From JADJPO01 sp963724535 (GTDB lineage Bacteria > Actinomycetota > Actinomycetes > Actinomycetales > Kineosporiaceae): 64,000 nucleotides of DNA. The stretch covers positions 62,001 to 126,000 of the forward strand of contig CAVRVD010000011.1 in assembly GCA_963724535.1 (NCBI GenBank). The letters run 5' to 3'. The notes below the pieces were generated by a model. The model worked only from the letters and a program-made list of their open reading frames with translations. It made no database searches and was not told the DNA's origin. The position numbers were made by a program, and so were the translations under genes. This document shows positions 8,863-16,517 of the stretch, piece by piece (within the stretch, counting starts at the first letter, position 1; every line of letters starts with the position of its first letter).

Positions 8863-9627
8863 CTACTCCGTTCCCCGGGACGCCATCTCGTCCCAGGACG
8901 CCGTCTCGCGTTCGATGGTGGCCAGGGGGTCGGGGTCCAGGCCGCCGGGGACGAGCCGGCGCCGCAACCCGGCGGCCTGGGGGGCCCATGGGCTGGGTTT
9001 GCCGCCGTCAGCGGTTCGAGATCGGCGTGCAGGTCGAGGGCGTCGAGTTCGGGCCAGGCCAATCCGTGGCGGCGGGCGATCCGCAGCGCGGCGTCGGCGT
9101 CGTCGCGGGCCCGCCTCAGGTCCCCGGCTGCGGCGTGGACTTGGCCGCGGGCGACCAGGGCGGCGGCGTGAGGGCCGGGCAGGTGGCGGGGCCCGGCCAG
9201 GGTGATCGCCTCGCTCGCCGCGTCCACTGCCGTCGTCGGGTCACCGACCGCCGAGGCGGCCGCCTCCCGGGTCCGGGCAGCATCCCCACTGTCGGGGGTG
9301 GCGGCGGCGAAGTCGAGCCGGGCCACCACCCGGTCACAACGCGCCACGTCCGTGTTCCGGCCCTGCTCGACGGAGATCCGCCAGTTCGCCTCGGTCACCA
9401 TCCGGGCCGGTCCGACCCGGCCGGTGCGGGCCAGGAACTCCCCCCACCACACGCCACCCAGCGAGAACAGGTGCCCGCCGTCGGGGTCGTCGGCGTGCAG
9501 GAGGCGGTCGGCGTCCCCGAAGCTCGTGTCGGCGGCAGGGGGTGTCGCCGGCCAGGCCGTCCAGCTCCCAGTGCACAGCGGACGCTTCGGAGATCCGTAG
9601 CCCGGTGCCGAGCCCGTGACGCCTCAC
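8863..9627 (-). pseudogene. Frameshifted TPR-like helical repeat protein (C-terminal part)
   Basis: Coding sense can be followed through three segments in different frames. First LGTGLRISEASAVHWELDGLAGD, then PAADTSFGDADRLLHADDPDGG...LGGVWWGEFLARTGRV... through RRARDDADAALRIARRHGLAWPELDALDLHADLE, and finally RRRLVPGGLDPDPLATIERE...ASWDEMASRGTE with a TAG at about 8863. The alanine-rich paired helices with WPELDALDLHA resemble tetratricopeptide repeats at the end of actinobacterial ATPase or regulator proteins. At least two frameshifts are needed, near 9540 and 8985. The gene is truncated at its N-terminus, next to the Fic gene end. Confidence 0.55.
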
Positions 9628-9646
9628 GGCAGCCAGCGGGAATCTT

Positions 9647-10672
9647 CTACGTGGCGCGTGGTCGTCGCGTGTGGCGGGTGCGTCGGTAGGCGTCGACGGC
9701 TCTGCGGGAGCTGCGCCAGATGCCGTCGCTGCCTTGGACGGCGTCCAGACGGCCGCGGTGGGCGGCCTGGCGCAGGGCCGCCACGGTGAGGTCGGCGTCG
9801 GCCAGGGCGGCGAGGGGGACCAGGCGGGCGGGACCGGCCACGTTGGGCACGATGAACCGGTTGAGGTTGTCGAGCATGGCCCGGGCGATCAACTCTGCGA
9901 GGGGGCCGTGGTCACCGGTATCGGACCGGGCCAGGGCCGACAGGTAGGCCGGCCGCTGCTGCTTGAAGATGATCATCGGGGGATGCCCCAAGCGGACCAG
10001 GATCAGGTTGAGGACCAACCGCCCGGCGCGGCCGTTGCCGTCCAGGAACGGATGCACCCGCTCGAAGGCCCCATGCAGCAGAGCGAGTTCCTCCGGCAGG
10101 GGCGCCGGCAGAGCCTTCTCCTGACGGACGACGTCGCCCAGGCCTCGGACCTGGTCGACCCACGTGGCCATCTGCGCGGGCACGTCCGGCCAGGGCGGCG
10201 GGGTCATCCCGGCGTCGAAGGGGTGGATGTCGTGGCGGCGGAAGCTGCCCGGCGACTCCCGCTCATCGGCCTCCGGATGCGGTGCCACACCCCAGACCGG
10301 TGTCATCGCCAGGTGGTGGATCCTGCGGACCTCGTTCAGGGTGACCAGTCCGCCATCGCTCCACGCGTCCGGTTCGAGGGCTTGCCCGTACACCCACCGC
10401 GCGGCATCGGCGTAGCCGCGGACCTCCATGTACTCCCGCAGCGGCTTGGCGCCCACCGCCCGGCCCTGCTCCAGCAGCGCCTCGACCTCCCGCAACACCA
10501 GCGTGTTGCCCTCCAACGCCGTGGAGTGGTGCGCCTCCCGATGCCAGATGTCCGACCAGATCGTCTCGGACTCCTTCGGGCTGGGCAGCCCACCCAACCG
10601 GGTCCGCAGCTCCTCGATCGCGGCGTCCAGCCGCGCGTACACCGTCGCCCGGCTCGGCCGACCCCTCGCCAC
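9647..10672 (-). CDS. Fic/DOC-family protein with N-terminal inhibitory motif
   Basis: A 341-residue Fic protein. The active-site motif HPFLDGNGRAGR is complete near residue 206 (catalytic His, anion-binding Gly-Asn-Gly, second Arg). An inhibitory helix motif STALEGN lies near residue 50, which places it with the class II, self-inhibited Fic enzymes. Such proteins usually transfer AMP from ATP to a protein hydroxyl in the cytoplasm. The C-terminal ~70 residues (DADLTVAALRQAAHRGRLDAVQGSDGIWRSS) look like a small winged-helix module, so DNA-linked regulation is possible. It starts at GTG 10672. A palindrome 18 bases upstream is a candidate operator. It stands alone among pseudogenes and mobile-element remnants. 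Confidence 0.9.
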   Translation of the reverse strand: MARGRPSRATVYARLDAAIEELRTRLGGLPSPKESETIWSDIWHREAHHSTALEGNTLVLREVEALLEQGRAVGAKPLREYMEVRGYADAARWVYGQALEPDAWSDGGLVTLNEVRRIHHLAMTPVWGVAPHPEADERESPGSFRRHDIHPFDAGMTPPPWPDVPAQMATWVDQVRGLGDVVRQEKALPAPLPEELALLHGAFERVHPFLDGNGRAGRLVLNLILVRLGHPPMIIFKQQRPAYLSALARSDTGDHGPLAELIARAMLDNLNRFIVPNVAGPARLVPLAALADADLTVAALRQAAHRGRLDAVQGSDGIWRSSRRAVDAYRRTRHTRRPRAT

Positions 10673-10689
10673 GGCCCCACCACCCGAAG

Positions 10690-10726
10690 TTGATAAGCCC
10701 TTCCGCTACCTAATTGAACTTATCAA
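10690..10726. promoter_or_regulatory. Inverted repeat in the Fic gene promoter
   Basis: Perfect 8-base arms TTGATAAG and CTTATCAA, separated by 21 bases, end about 18 bp before the Fic start. The stretch is AT-rich, unlike its surroundings, and includes candidate promoter elements. Its symmetry and position suggest a repressor site, possibly for the Fic protein's own winged-helix end. This is inference. Confidence 0.45.
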
Positions 10727-10976
10727 ATCCAGTCGGCGTCCAGCCGCCACGGCCATGCCTCACACCCGGACGCACCGCACAGACCCCCGGAATGCCTCCC
10801 GTGCACGCGCACCGCAACGGCTCGACGACCGCACCACCGAAAGCGCCCCGTCCAGCCGTCACCAACCGTGCCCGGCCGTCTGTGGCTGTCCACGCCAGAT
10901 CCGCGCCAAACCGAAGATCGACAAGGGACCGGCTCCGCGTCGTCGCAGGTCAACGGTCCACAGTCGACACAGGATA

Positions 10977-11029
10977 GTCCCGCCCTGGAAATCGGAAGGT
11001 CGGCGGTTCGACCCCGCCCCTGGCCGCCA
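10977..11029 (+). other. tRNA 3'-half remnant (tRNA-Phe-like), probable attachment-site scar
   Basis: The T arm GGCGG-TTCGACC-CCGCC is followed by acceptor strand CCTGGCC, then GCCA, preceded by CGGAAGGTC like the variable region of actinobacterial tRNA-Phe and an imperfect GGAAATC anticodon-like loop. There is no D arm and no 5' acceptor strand (GGCCAGG), so this is not a functional tRNA. Integrative elements usually recombine into tRNA 3' halves and leave such copies. Integrase remnants begin 138 bp away. The Phe identity is from memory of mycobacterial tRNA-Phe. Confidence 0.6.
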
Positions 11030-11166
11030 GCGAACACGGCCGCAACCCGCCGTTGACCTGCACCGACGCACCGGACTGCGCGGGGTGGACGGTGTCGTGG
11101 GTGACCTGAAGCGGGCGGTACATCAGGTCCGTACATCAACGGCCCGGCCGGCGACTCAGGCTCGGG

Positions 11167-11400
11167 CTACTTTCTTACCCTGCTCGGGTTCTCCGAGAGG
11201 TCCGGGGCCAGGAGGTGCTCGCCGAGACGGTCGAGGGCGGCTCGGCGCTGCTCGGTGGAGGCGTGCGCGTAGATCGTCATCGTGGCGTAGAGCGCGGCGT
11301 GGCCCGCGATCTCCTGCACCACGTGCGGCGGCGTCCGTTCGTTCAAACTGGTAACCAGCAGTGTTCGGAACACGTCGAGTGCCTCCTGACTCTCCTGATC
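11167..11400 (-). pseudogene. Tyrosine recombinase (phage-type integrase), C-terminal fragment
   Basis: About 75 codons match the end of tyrosine recombinases: FRTLLVTSLNERTPPHVVQEIAGHAALYATMTIYAHAS followed by RAALDRLGEHL. The GHAAL stretch is the conserved second-His box and YAHAS holds the nucleophile Tyr. The upstream HxLRH box is missing in this frame, and the longer open frame upstream has no integrase character. The stop at 11167 seems natural. It lies next to the tRNA 3' remnant at 10977-11029, the usual arrangement of an integrase gene beside its attachment site. Confidence 0.7.
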
Positions 11401-11911
11401 CTCAGCAGGCATTCGGCCGGGCTGGGAACCAGAGCATGGGGGCAGTCTGTGCCATGTGGATCCTCCCTTGGACGAGGTCTTCGCTCTGCGATGGCGGCGT
11501 GCCAGTGCGGCTGGCAAACCCGTGCGCACGCCTGGGCGTGGAGAGGTCAGGCTCCGAGGCGTTCTCTTGGGTCCGAGGCGATGTGACGGCGCGAGCCGAC
11601 AGGATCTCCCCTGGGACCGCTGATGCCTGCCGCCGGCCCGACAGCCGCACGGCGAGGGGCGCCGGCCCGCCCTTGGTGGCGTCGTGGCTTGGCCGGAGCC
11701 GCCGAGCGGACGCAGTGCCGGGACGCCCCGCGCGTCTGTGGCGTTGCAGCGGATGCCTCGCTGATGCACTGGATACAACAGCAGCTGATGCATCAATCGT
11801 GCGCTGGGTGCATCGCCGTGGTGCCACTGCAGGTGACTCGGCGCGTCGCCGCAGTGTCGTCCCTTCCGCCGTGGGAGCGCGAGACCGTAACCCGTTCAAC
11901 AGCAACGGTTA
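11401..11911. other. Non-coding or scrambled stretch inside the mobile-element remnant
   Basis: I see no supported gene here. Open frames exist on both strands but have no recognisable domains, and their composition looks like shadow frames. The stretch lies between two integrase fragments. It contains several TGATGCA/TGCATCA words at 11760-11820 and an inverted repeat CGTAACC...GGTTACG at about 11887-11912. It could be an insertion or a deletion scar. Confidence 0.4.
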
Positions 11912-12070
11912 CGTGATCCGCCGAATACCCCCAGAGGATGCATCCGATGCAACTCTGCCCATTTGCAGCAGGGTCAGGCAGGTGTGCCGCAGGTCATGGA
12001 ATCGGACCGGTCCGTCCACCAGCGGTGCGGCTGTAGTCGCGGTGATCAGAATGGCGACTGCCGACTCCCT
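11912..12070 (-). pseudogene. Tyrosine recombinase fragment carrying the HxLRH box
   Basis: About 50 codons between in-frame stops: ITATTAAPLVDGPVRFHDLRH followed by TCLTLLQMG. FHDLRHTCLTLL is the diagnostic catalytic box (His and Arg) of tyrosine integrases, just N-terminal to the second box found in the fragment at 11167-11400. The two fragments lie in the right order on the same strand but are about 510 bp apart. They are either one split gene or two different decayed integrases, since the residues around TLL are similar in both. Confidence 0.65.
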
Positions 12071-12075
12071 CTATG

Positions 12076-12354
12076 TGTTGGTGAGTCATCCGGTGCAGGA
12101 CAGCGAGAACGAGGTGCTCAGGCACCTCACCGTCGTCGGCGGCCCCGCCGGCCGGGGTGCGATCACCGCCGGCCGGCTCGGGCGAGGACGAGGCGCCTGG
12201 CGATGTGCGGGACCGGTGTCCACGCCGCCGTCCTAGGCGGGAACTGGCAGCCGAGCCTCCAGGTGCGGGCGAGGTCGGTGCGCAGGACGGCCTCGACCCG
12301 AGCGCTCAGTGAACCGACCCCGGCCGCACCAGGGGCTCTCAGGATCAGGATCCC
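12076..12354. other. Gap with no supported gene
   Basis: Between the integrase remnant and the end of the SPFH gene I see only short frames without recognisable content. It probably belongs to the decayed mobile element. Confidence 0.4.
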
Positions 12355-14049
12355 TCACACCTCGTCCGTACCCGCCGTGCCCGGGTCCGCGCGACTCGCG
12401 GCGTCCGCCTCCGGATCGAACGGCGGTTCCTCGACGAGAGAGCCCCCGTTCTGGGCCGCGTCCGGCTCCAGGGCGTCCGTGCGGCCCAGGCCACTGAGGG
12501 CCTGGGCCGATGGGTGAGGTTCTTCCTGGGTTGCTCGTCGGATCGCGTCCTGGGCCGCCGCGAGCGGGAGGAAGCGCAGGATGGCCTCGGCGTCCTGCCC
12601 GCCGACGAACTGGGGAACGTTCATCGCGGCGAGATGCCTCAGGAAGCGGTCCATGGCGACGTGGTTCGCGCCGAGCAGCCTGAGCTCCTCCTCCAGGATG
12701 ACCGTGTCCAGCTTGCGCTTCTCGCGTTCGGTGGCGTTCTTGATCCCGTCGATCACCGCGACCTGCTCGGCCGCTCGCTTCTCGTTCTCCAGCTCGAGAT
12801 CGCGGTTCTCCCCGTGGCTGAGGATGGCCTCGCGGCGCTCGCGTTCGGCGGCCGTCGCCCGTCGCAGCTCGTCGAAGCGGGGGTCGACGATCCGGAACTC
12901 ACTCAGAGTGGTGCGGACGGCGACGACGCCCCATTCGCTGAGGGCCTGGCTGACTTGTTCCTGCAGCTCCAGGCGGACCTGGCGGTGGTTGTCGAGGAAG
13001 TCGTTCACCCGGTACTCGGCGGCGATGCCGTGCAGGTACCCGTCGACGGTGCTGCCGAGGACCCGCTCGACGAACCGGCGAACCGGCGCCGGGTCGCCTC
13101 GGCCGTCCACCGAGCGTCGCTTCTCCCCGAACCGCCGAACCAGCTTCGGGGCGGCGCTGGCCGGGATGCGGATGGTCTGGGTGATCTCGAACCGGATGGC
13201 GTAGCCCTCGACCATGACCTCCACCTCGTCGAGCGCGGCGTCGTACTGCCCGGCGGCCTTGCGGTCCCTGCTGGTCCACTCCAGGATCAGGTCCCGGGTG
13301 GGGATCGTCACGACCCGCGCGAACCAGGGGTTGATCTGATACTTCCCGCCGTGGCTCAGCGTCTCGGCCTGGACGCCACGTCGTCCGCCGCCATCGAGGA
13401 AGACCCAGGGAAGCTGGAAGTGCATGTGGCCCGGGATCCTCGGGCCGACGGCGTCCTCGTCGGCCTCGTCGTCGGCGGACAGGCCATGCAGAGCGATCAC
13501 CACACCTGTTTCGCCTTCGGGGATGGTGGCCTCCTGCAGGTCGTCTTTGTCGATGTCAACGCCGGGCACCTCGGGGGAGTGGACGGTAACAACCTGGAAC
13601 AGCTCGGGGTTGATGCTGTAGTTCCCCGGCGTGAGCACCGCGGCCTGAGAACCCATGCACCCGCCGCCGCGCAGGAAGGTCGCGCCGTCCTGGAAGTCGG
13701 AGCACTCGACATGCGGCGCCAGCGAGCTGTGCCGGGGCAACGGCCGGCCGGTCCGGGCGATCACCAGCCCGATCGTTCCCGCGGGGACGTGGGTGGTCGG
13801 GTGGAACCGCACGGATAGGAGCCACCGCGGACGTATCACGACCTGGTTGGCGTGCAGGAGTGCCGCCTGGGGCCCGGAGGCGCCGGAGACGCTGACCGTC
13901 CAGCGGGGATCGTCGTCACCACTGCGTCGTCCAGCACGTCTGACAACGACACCGACAGCGTACTCAGGCACACGCACAACGGTCGGCCAGGCGAGCACCG
14001 CGATCGCCGCCGCCAGCACCAGCACGATCACCACGAGCGCGGTCATCAC
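12355..14049 (-). CDS. SPFH/band-7 (flotillin-like) membrane protein
   Basis: A 564-residue protein with one N-terminal membrane helix (MMTALVVIVLVLAAAIAVLAW). An unusually long extracytoplasmic-type beta-rich region follows, then the band-7 core (VEVMVEGYAIRFEITQTIRIPASAAPKLVRRFG), and a charged helical region (RREAILSHGENRDLELENEKRAAEQVAVIDGIKNATEREKRK, roughly residues 390-450) suited to oligomeric coiled coils. The tail is acidic and disordered. SPFH proteins build membrane ring or cage scaffolds. The GTG at 14049 has GGAGG at a spacing of 7; ATG at 14046 is also possible. It starts 13 bp after the end of the TIR-GUN4 gene on the same strand, so the two are probably co-transcribed and may work together. 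Confidence 0.85.
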   Translation of the reverse strand: MMTALVVIVLVLAAAIAVLAWPTVVRVPEYAVGVVVRRAGRRSGDDDPRWTVSVSGASGPQAALLHANQVVIRPRWLLSVRFHPTTHVPAGTIGLVIARTGRPLPRHSSLAPHVECSDFQDGATFLRGGGCMGSQAAVLTPGNYSINPELFQVVTVHSPEVPGVDIDKDDLQEATIPEGETGVVIALHGLSADDEADEDAVGPRIPGHMHFQLPWVFLDGGGRRGVQAETLSHGGKYQINPWFARVVTIPTRDLILEWTSRDRKAAGQYDAALDEVEVMVEGYAIRFEITQTIRIPASAAPKLVRRFGEKRRSVDGRGDPAPVRRFVERVLGSTVDGYLHGIAAEYRVNDFLDNHRQVRLELQEQVSQALSEWGVVAVRTTLSEFRIVDPRFDELRRATAAERERREAILSHGENRDLELENEKRAAEQVAVIDGIKNATEREKRKLDTVILEEELRLLGANHVAMDRFLRHLAAMNVPQFVGGQDAEAILRFLPLAAAQDAIRRATQEEPHPSAQALSGLGRTDALEPDAAQNGGSLVEEPPFDPEADAASRADPGTAGTDEV

Positions 14050-14062
14050 AGCCCCACCTCCG

Positions 14063-15052
14063 TCACCACGTCGCGCCGGCGGTCGCCCAGCGCCCGAGTC
14101 TCACATGTACGGCCATGACCGTCTCAAGCCAGTGGTCGTGCCACGTCTGACTGGTCTCGATCTGCGGGTTGCGCAGTGTCGGGAAGAAGCCGGTCGGGTA
14201 GTCCTGGCCGCCCGCGAAGTCCGGATACCGCGGTACGACGTCCCGCCGGGAGCCCCGCCAGCCCAGCGCCAGTGTCAAGTCGGAGAACGCGCGACTCGAC
14301 CCGACCCTCGTGCCGTGGGAGTGGTGGGACCACAGCTCCAGCTGGGCGGTGAAGCCGTGACGACGTGACGTTGCCTGCGACCAGGCCCGGTCGATCCCAG
14401 TGAGCAACGTGGCGGGGAGGTCGGCGCCGTCCCTGCGCCGGAGCCACCCTCTGTCAAGCCGTCCCGCGGCCTCCACGACGACGGATGTCGTGAGGATGTC
14501 GGCGTGTTCAAGGCGCCCCGCGTCCAGCGCCGCGGAAAGCTTCTCCAGGCCGACCGGTGTCGGGACTCCCTGGTGGGGGGTGCCGTGCTCGGGGTGGGGG
14601 GACGCCTTCAGGACCGACTCGGCGGTCCGCCTGCTGCGGCGCTCGTCCGACGACGCGGTGGCATCGCGGAGAGTCCGGAGCTGTCGCAGCTCGCGGGACC
14701 CGGGCAACGACCCGTCCCGGGCGTCGAAGTAGTTGCTGCTGGCGAGGAGAAAGAGCCGTTCGCCGCTGCGCAGTACCGGGAGGAACGGCCTGCCGTGCCG
14801 CTGGCCTTCGAGGATCTCGCGCTCAACCCAATCCGAGCCCTGGGCCCCGTGCGACATGATCACGATCAGCGCCAGGGACCGCTCGATCCGGGCGGCGATC
14901 TCCCGGGGGAAGGTCACACCCCAGGCCAGGCCAGCGTCCATCCAGACCGGGAGGCCGTGGTCGGTCAGGTGCTCGTGCAGGGCCGTCGCGTACTGCGTGT
15001 CGTCCCGTGAGTACGACACGAAGAACCGGGGTTCGCGGTCCATCAAGGTCAC
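14063..15052 (-). CDS. TIR domain - GUN4-like domain fusion protein
   Basis: A 329-residue protein. Residues ~8-130 are a bacterial TIR domain: FFVSYSRDD (box 1), LPVWMDAGLAWG (box 2), ALIVIMSHGA and SDWVEREIL, where the Glu is the usual catalytic residue of NAD-cleaving TIRs. Residues ~170-320 resemble the GUN4 fold: LSAALDAGRLEHADILTTSVVVEAAGRL, LLTGIDRAWSQATSRRHGFTAQLELW and a late LTLALGWRG. In plants and cyanobacteria GUN4 binds tetrapyrroles; in bacterial signalling proteins related domains act as sensors. A sensor-plus-NADase reading is inference. The GTG start at 15052 overlaps the stop of a 19-codon leader ORF (GTGA), and the SPFH gene follows directly. Confidence 0.82.
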   Translation of the reverse strand: MTLMDREPRFFVSYSRDDTQYATALHEHLTDHGLPVWMDAGLAWGVTFPREIAARIERSLALIVIMSHGAQGSDWVEREILEGQRHGRPFLPVLRSGERLFLLASSNYFDARDGSLPGSRELRQLRTLRDATASSDERRSRRTAESVLKASPHPEHGTPHQGVPTPVGLEKLSAALDAGRLEHADILTTSVVVEAAGRLDRGWLRRRDGADLPATLLTGIDRAWSQATSRRHGFTAQLELWSHHSHGTRVGSSRAFSDLTLALGWRGSRRDVVPRYPDFAGGQDYPTGFFPTLRNPQIETSQTWHDHWLETVMAVHVRLGRWATAGATW

Positions 15053-15108
15053 CGGTCAGCCGCCCACACTGCCCGGTTGACCTGCTGCACGCGCCCGTCG
15101 ATAGTCAC
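15049..15108 (-). CDS. Possible 19-residue leader ORF coupled to the TIR gene
   Basis: GTG at 15108 is preceded by GGGAGGA at a spacing of 6, one of the best ribosome sites in the region. It encodes VTIDGRVQQVNRAVWAADR, and its TGA overlaps the GTG start of the TIR-GUN4 gene, which has no good site of its own. It may serve to couple translation of the TIR gene. It could instead be the end of a longer decayed gene: a frame ending REEPR at 15105 reads towards it. Confidence 0.35.
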   Translation of the reverse strand: MTIDGRVQQVNRAVWAADR

Positions 15109-15521
15109 CTCGGCTCCTCCCGACCTCGTCCGCCCATGAGGTAGGAGACGGCCAGCGCGTCCCTGATACAGCGTTCTGAGCGGTTGGTCGTCCGACGGCG
15201 AGGTATCGGGTGTGGTGTGGTGCCGCGACCATGGGGCGCCACCAGCCGCTCCAGCTGCGTCTGCAGGGTCGTCGACCCGGCCGGGCGGCCTCGCGATCTG
15301 CGGTGCCATCTCATCAACGCCTTGCCCCGACCGTGGTGCTCAACGGTGGCCCTGCAACGTGTCCCGTGTGCCTCAGCTTCCGTGGGGGATTCCCGCCACG
15401 GCGTCGGCCGCGGCCTACGTCGCATGGCCTTCTCACCTCCGAGGGGTGAGGCGTCGCGGGAGCTCCAGGCGCGAGAATCGGTTCATCCTTGCGCCCCGCG
15501 AACGGCAGCCATGGAGGTCAC
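15109..15521. other. Gap between the TIR operon and the sulfatase remnant
   Basis: A minus-strand frame of about 100 codons ending at 15105 contains RSERCIRDALAVSYLMGGRGREE, which looks protein-like near its end but matches nothing I know. The promoter of the TIR operon should lie here. No other structure is evident. Confidence 0.35.
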
Positions 15522-16074
15522 ATGCCCGACGAGCCGAACATCCTCGTGATCTGGGGAGAGGACATCGGCGTCGGCAACCTCAGCTGCTACAGCGAGGGGT
15601 TGATGGGCTACCGCACGCCGAACAACGACCGGATCGCCCAGGAGAGCGCCCGGTTCGCCGACTACTACACAGAGCAGAGCTGCACGAAGGTGAGCATGCC
15701 GGGGGCTGACATCGGTCTGCAGACCGAGGACCCGACGATCGCCACCGCGCTGAAGGCCCGGGGGCACGCGACGAGGCAGTTCGGCAAGAACCACTTCGGT
15801 GATCGCGATGAGTTCCTACCGATGGCGCACGGGTTCGACGAGTTCTTCGGCAATCTCCACCGCCTCAACTCCGAAGAGGAGCGGGAGCTGCGCGCACGCA
15901 GCGGATCGAGGACACCGGTCCGCTGCCAAGAAGCGGATGGAGACCTGCGACGATCAGTTCCGGGACGCTGCGATCGACTTCATCCGACGTCAGAGCGCCG
16001 CAGAAACACCGTTCTTCGTGCGGGTCAACTCCACGCATATACACTCCCGAACGCACCGTAAGCCGGAGAGCCGT
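15522..16074 (+). pseudogene. Arylsulfatase remnant lacking the catalytic Cys motif region
   Basis: It starts at ATG 15522 behind GGAGG with MPDEPNILVIWGEDIGVGNL, the metal-binding start of type I sulfatases, and has ATALKARGHATRQFGKNHFGDRDEFLPMAHGFDEFFGNL, also typical. But after YYTEQSCT the sequence jumps to KVSMPGA, so about 20 residues are missing, including the rest of the C-x-A/P-x-R formylglycine motif and the following GNVPVRTG-like stretch. A frameshift near 15890-15910 then moves coding sense to another frame (AKKRMETCDDQFRDAAIDFIRRQSAAETPFFVRVNS...SRTHRKPESRGR). The C-terminal half of the enzyme is absent. It cannot be an active sulfatase. Confidence 0.85.
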
Positions 16075-16139
16075 GGCCGGGTCGGCGCGTCGCGGAGCAG
16101 TCTCGACGCCCGCCAAGCCAAGCTGACAAGGAGTCTTCC

Positions 16140-16517
16140 ATGCCGCTGTTCGATCTCTTCTGGAGCATGTTGTGGTTCTTCCTGTTCGTCGCCTGGATCT
16201 GGTTGCTGATCTCGGTCTTCGGCGACATCTTCCGTAGCGACATGTCGGGCGGCGCAAAGGCCGGCTGGACGGTCTTCGTCGTCATCCTCCCGTGGTTGGG
16301 CGTCGTGATCTACCTGATCGCCCACGGCGGCACGATGAACGAGCGGTCGGCTCGTCAGGCTGCCGCGATTGCGCAGGCGCAGCACGACTACATCAGGTCG
16401 GTGGCCGGTGGCGGGACATCCTCCGCCGACGAGCTGGCCAAGCTGGCCGAACTCAAGAGCCGCGGTGTCATCAGCGACCGGGAGTTCGAGTCGCAGAAGG
16501 CCAAGATCCTGTCATGA
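16140..16517 (+). CDS. Small membrane protein with PLDc_N-type and SHOCT domains
   Basis: A 125-residue protein with AAGGAG 6 bases before the ATG. Two membrane helices (SMLWFFLFVAWIWLLISVFGDIF and AGWTVFVVILPWLGVVIYLIA) form the PLDc_N-like hairpin. A charged linker leads to a C-terminal SHOCT motif (DELAKLAELKSRGVISDREFESQKAKIL), a short helical module thought to mediate oligomer contacts. Its role is unknown. The stop overlaps the ATG of the DUF2252 gene (ATGA), so the two are translationally coupled. Confidence 0.85.
   Translation: MPLFDLFWSMLWFFLFVAWIWLLISVFGDIFRSDMSGGAKAGWTVFVVILPWLGVVIYLIAHGGTMNERSARQAAAIAQAQHDYIRSVAGGGTSSADELAKLAELKSRGVISDREFESQKAKILS

Noticed and set aside
10977..11029. 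A complete tRNA gene
   Set aside because: Only the T arm, variable region and 3' acceptor strand are present; no D arm or 5' acceptor strand can be folded.
11402..11905. A 167-codon minus-strand ORF between the integrase fragments
   Set aside because: No domain, shadow-like composition rich in Arg/Ser/Ala, and no ribosome site.
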